A DNA stretch of 7,196 nucleotides from Planctomycetaceae bacterium (GTDB lineage: Bacteria > Planctomycetota > Planctomycetia > Pirellulales > Thermoguttaceae). The DNA is taken from contig WRCR01000200.1 in the NCBI GenBank assembly GCA_009783865.1, positions 1 to 7,196 of the forward strand, given 5' to 3'. Numbering within the stretch: position 1 is the stretch's first letter; each line of letters starts with the position of its first letter. The position numbers were made by a program, and so were the translations under genes. The notes beneath the pieces were generated by a model, which was not told the origin of the DNA, made no database searches, and saw only the letters and a list, made by a program, of their open reading frames with translations. Shown here piece after piece: positions 6,165 to 7,196 of this stretch.

Positions 6165-7196
6165 TCATTTCCGTCCAATCGGTACATAACCGGACTCGCG
6201 GACAACTTTGGCACCCTCATCACTGGTAAGCCATTGGGCAACGGCTTTCGCCTTATCGGGTCCGTCCTTGCGGACAACGGCAACACATTCGTACAACAGC
6301 GGATATGTTCCATCATCAACCGTCTGCGGTGTTGGTTCAATTCCATTGATGCGTATTGTGCGGGTGTACGGACTTCGTACCATATATCGGTCAAAATAAA
6401 GGATAGTGTAGCCGATGCCATTCGTAATCTGTTCCATGAAATCATATACGCCGTCCATACTCTTCACAAGTTGGTAAAGCAACCCATCTTTGACCATCTG
6501 GTCTTTCATGACCAATTCACGCATCAATTCTTCGCTGCCGGAATTACGGTTACGTATAAACGGAAGTATGACACTGCTGTTGAGTCCGCCAACCTGTTTC
6601 CATTTTGTTGTTCCGCCGGAAAAAATGCTTCGTACTTGTTTCAGTGTTAGATCCCGTACCGGATTGTGACGATTTGTTAAAAAAACAAAGGCATCCTTCG
6701 CAAAGGGATAGTACTCCAACTCGACATTCTTTTGCTTCATCAATGCCAGTTCGTCTTCCGAGGGCATCCTTGAGACCAGAGCAATGTCCCGACGACCTTC
6801 AATGAGATTGACATACGCCTCATGCGTTTGCGAGAATTTCCATCGGTCAAGAGACGCAACATCAATTTTTTCACTTTGTTCTTCAATCGCCGGAAGTACG
6901 GTCGATGGTCTTGCAGGCGGATCACCGGACTTCAGTGACATACTGACTTCTTCGTTTGTTTCCCGGTCAAGGAAGACGACATCTTTCGGCATTTCCGGCG
7001 GGGGAGGCGGTTTGGTCAGTGAACCGACGGGTCTTGTGAACGGACCATTCCATTCCCAGGTCAGATGTGCGGCATGAGTCCCAATGATTTTTGCCAAGGG
7101 TTTCGTACTGGTCGAACCGTCCCAGCGCAGTAAAGCATCAATGGTCAAATCCAAAGCGTCCAGTGCCGGTGTTTCCTTGACACTGACTGGTGCCAA
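6165..7196 (-). CDS. PstS-like periplasmic phosphate-binding protein (5' partial)
   Basis: A solute-binding protein of the PstS / PBP-like superfamily, which normally captures phosphate in the periplasm for an ABC transporter or acts as a phosphate sensor. The frame is open to the right edge, so the start and signal peptide are outside the window; numbering here runs from the first visible codon. Family marks in order: the ligand loop W25-DGSTSTKPLA, the DIALVSRMPSEDE segment (S142-R143), NPVRDLTLKQVRSIFSGGTTKW (178-199), the R215-to-S221 ligand segment RNRNSGSEELM, GIGYTILYF, and the C-terminal AVAQWLTSDEGAKVVRESGYVPIG. The segment between the first ligand loop and EAYVNLIEG is about 85 residues, roughly twice the usual length, and holds a proline-rich run (PPPPPEMP at 63-70). 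No pstCAB transporter genes are visible; they could lie upstream. Other oxyanions remain possible, since the usual SGT ligand triad reads SGS. Confidence 0.85.
   Translation of the reverse strand: MAPVSVKETPALDALDLTIDALLRWDGSTSTKPLAKIIGTHAAHLTWEWNGPFTRPVGSLTKPPPPPEMPKDVVFLDRETNEEVSMSLKSGDPPARPSTVLPAIEEQSEKIDVASLDRWKFSQTHEAYVNLIEGRRDIALVSRMPSEDELALMKQKNVELEYYPFAKDAFVFLTNRHNPVRDLTLKQVRSIFSGGTTKWKQVGGLNSSVILPFIRNRNSGSEELMRELVMKDQMVKDGLLYQLVKSMDGVYDFMEQITNGIGYTILYFDRYMVRSPYTRTIRINGIEPTPQTVDDGTYPLLYECVAVVRKDGPDKAKAVAQWLTSDEGAKVVRESGYVPIGRK

Overview
The window most likely comes from a bacterium of the Planctomycetota. This is inferred from protein families, not from a marker gene. The central gene encodes a hydrazine synthase alpha-like (HzsA-related) secreted c-type cytochrome, a family abundant in non-anammox planctomycetes. 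It lies next to a large clan-A glycoside hydrolase of a type common in Planctomycetota, Verrucomicrobiota and Lentisphaerota. Base composition looks close to 50% GC, lower than many free-living planctomycetes. Nothing points to a mobile element, phage, CRISPR array, tRNA or rRNA.

Layout, left to right. (1) Positions 2-2317 (+) hold a glycoside hydrolase cut off at its 5' end by the window edge; a carbohydrate-binding jelly-roll module is inserted into its catalytic barrel. (2) Positions 2328-2345 form a short hairpin in the 25-bp convergent gap that also covers the stop codon of the next gene; it could terminate both transcripts. (3) Positions 2343-5849 (-) encode a 1168-residue exported protein: signal peptide, LamG-like lectin domain, beta-propeller, HZS-alpha-like haem domain with CxxCH, and a C-terminal cytochrome domain with a second CxxCH. 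(4) Positions 5850-6164 are a 315-bp leader with a credible extended -10 promoter, a five-unit heptad repeat just downstream of it, and two pairs of short direct repeats. (5) Positions 6165-7196 (-) encode a PstS-like periplasmic substrate-binding protein, also cut off at its 5' end by the window edge.

The cytochrome and the binding protein lie in tandem, but a promoter and a long leader separate them, so they are probably not one tight operon. The hydrolase and cytochrome converge. A sugar-cleaving enzyme with a binding module beside a lectin-tagged dihaem protein suggests extracytoplasmic polysaccharide processing with a redox step, but this functional link is inference. The most interesting object is the LamG/HzsA-like fusion, whose chemistry is not known outside anammox bacteria.
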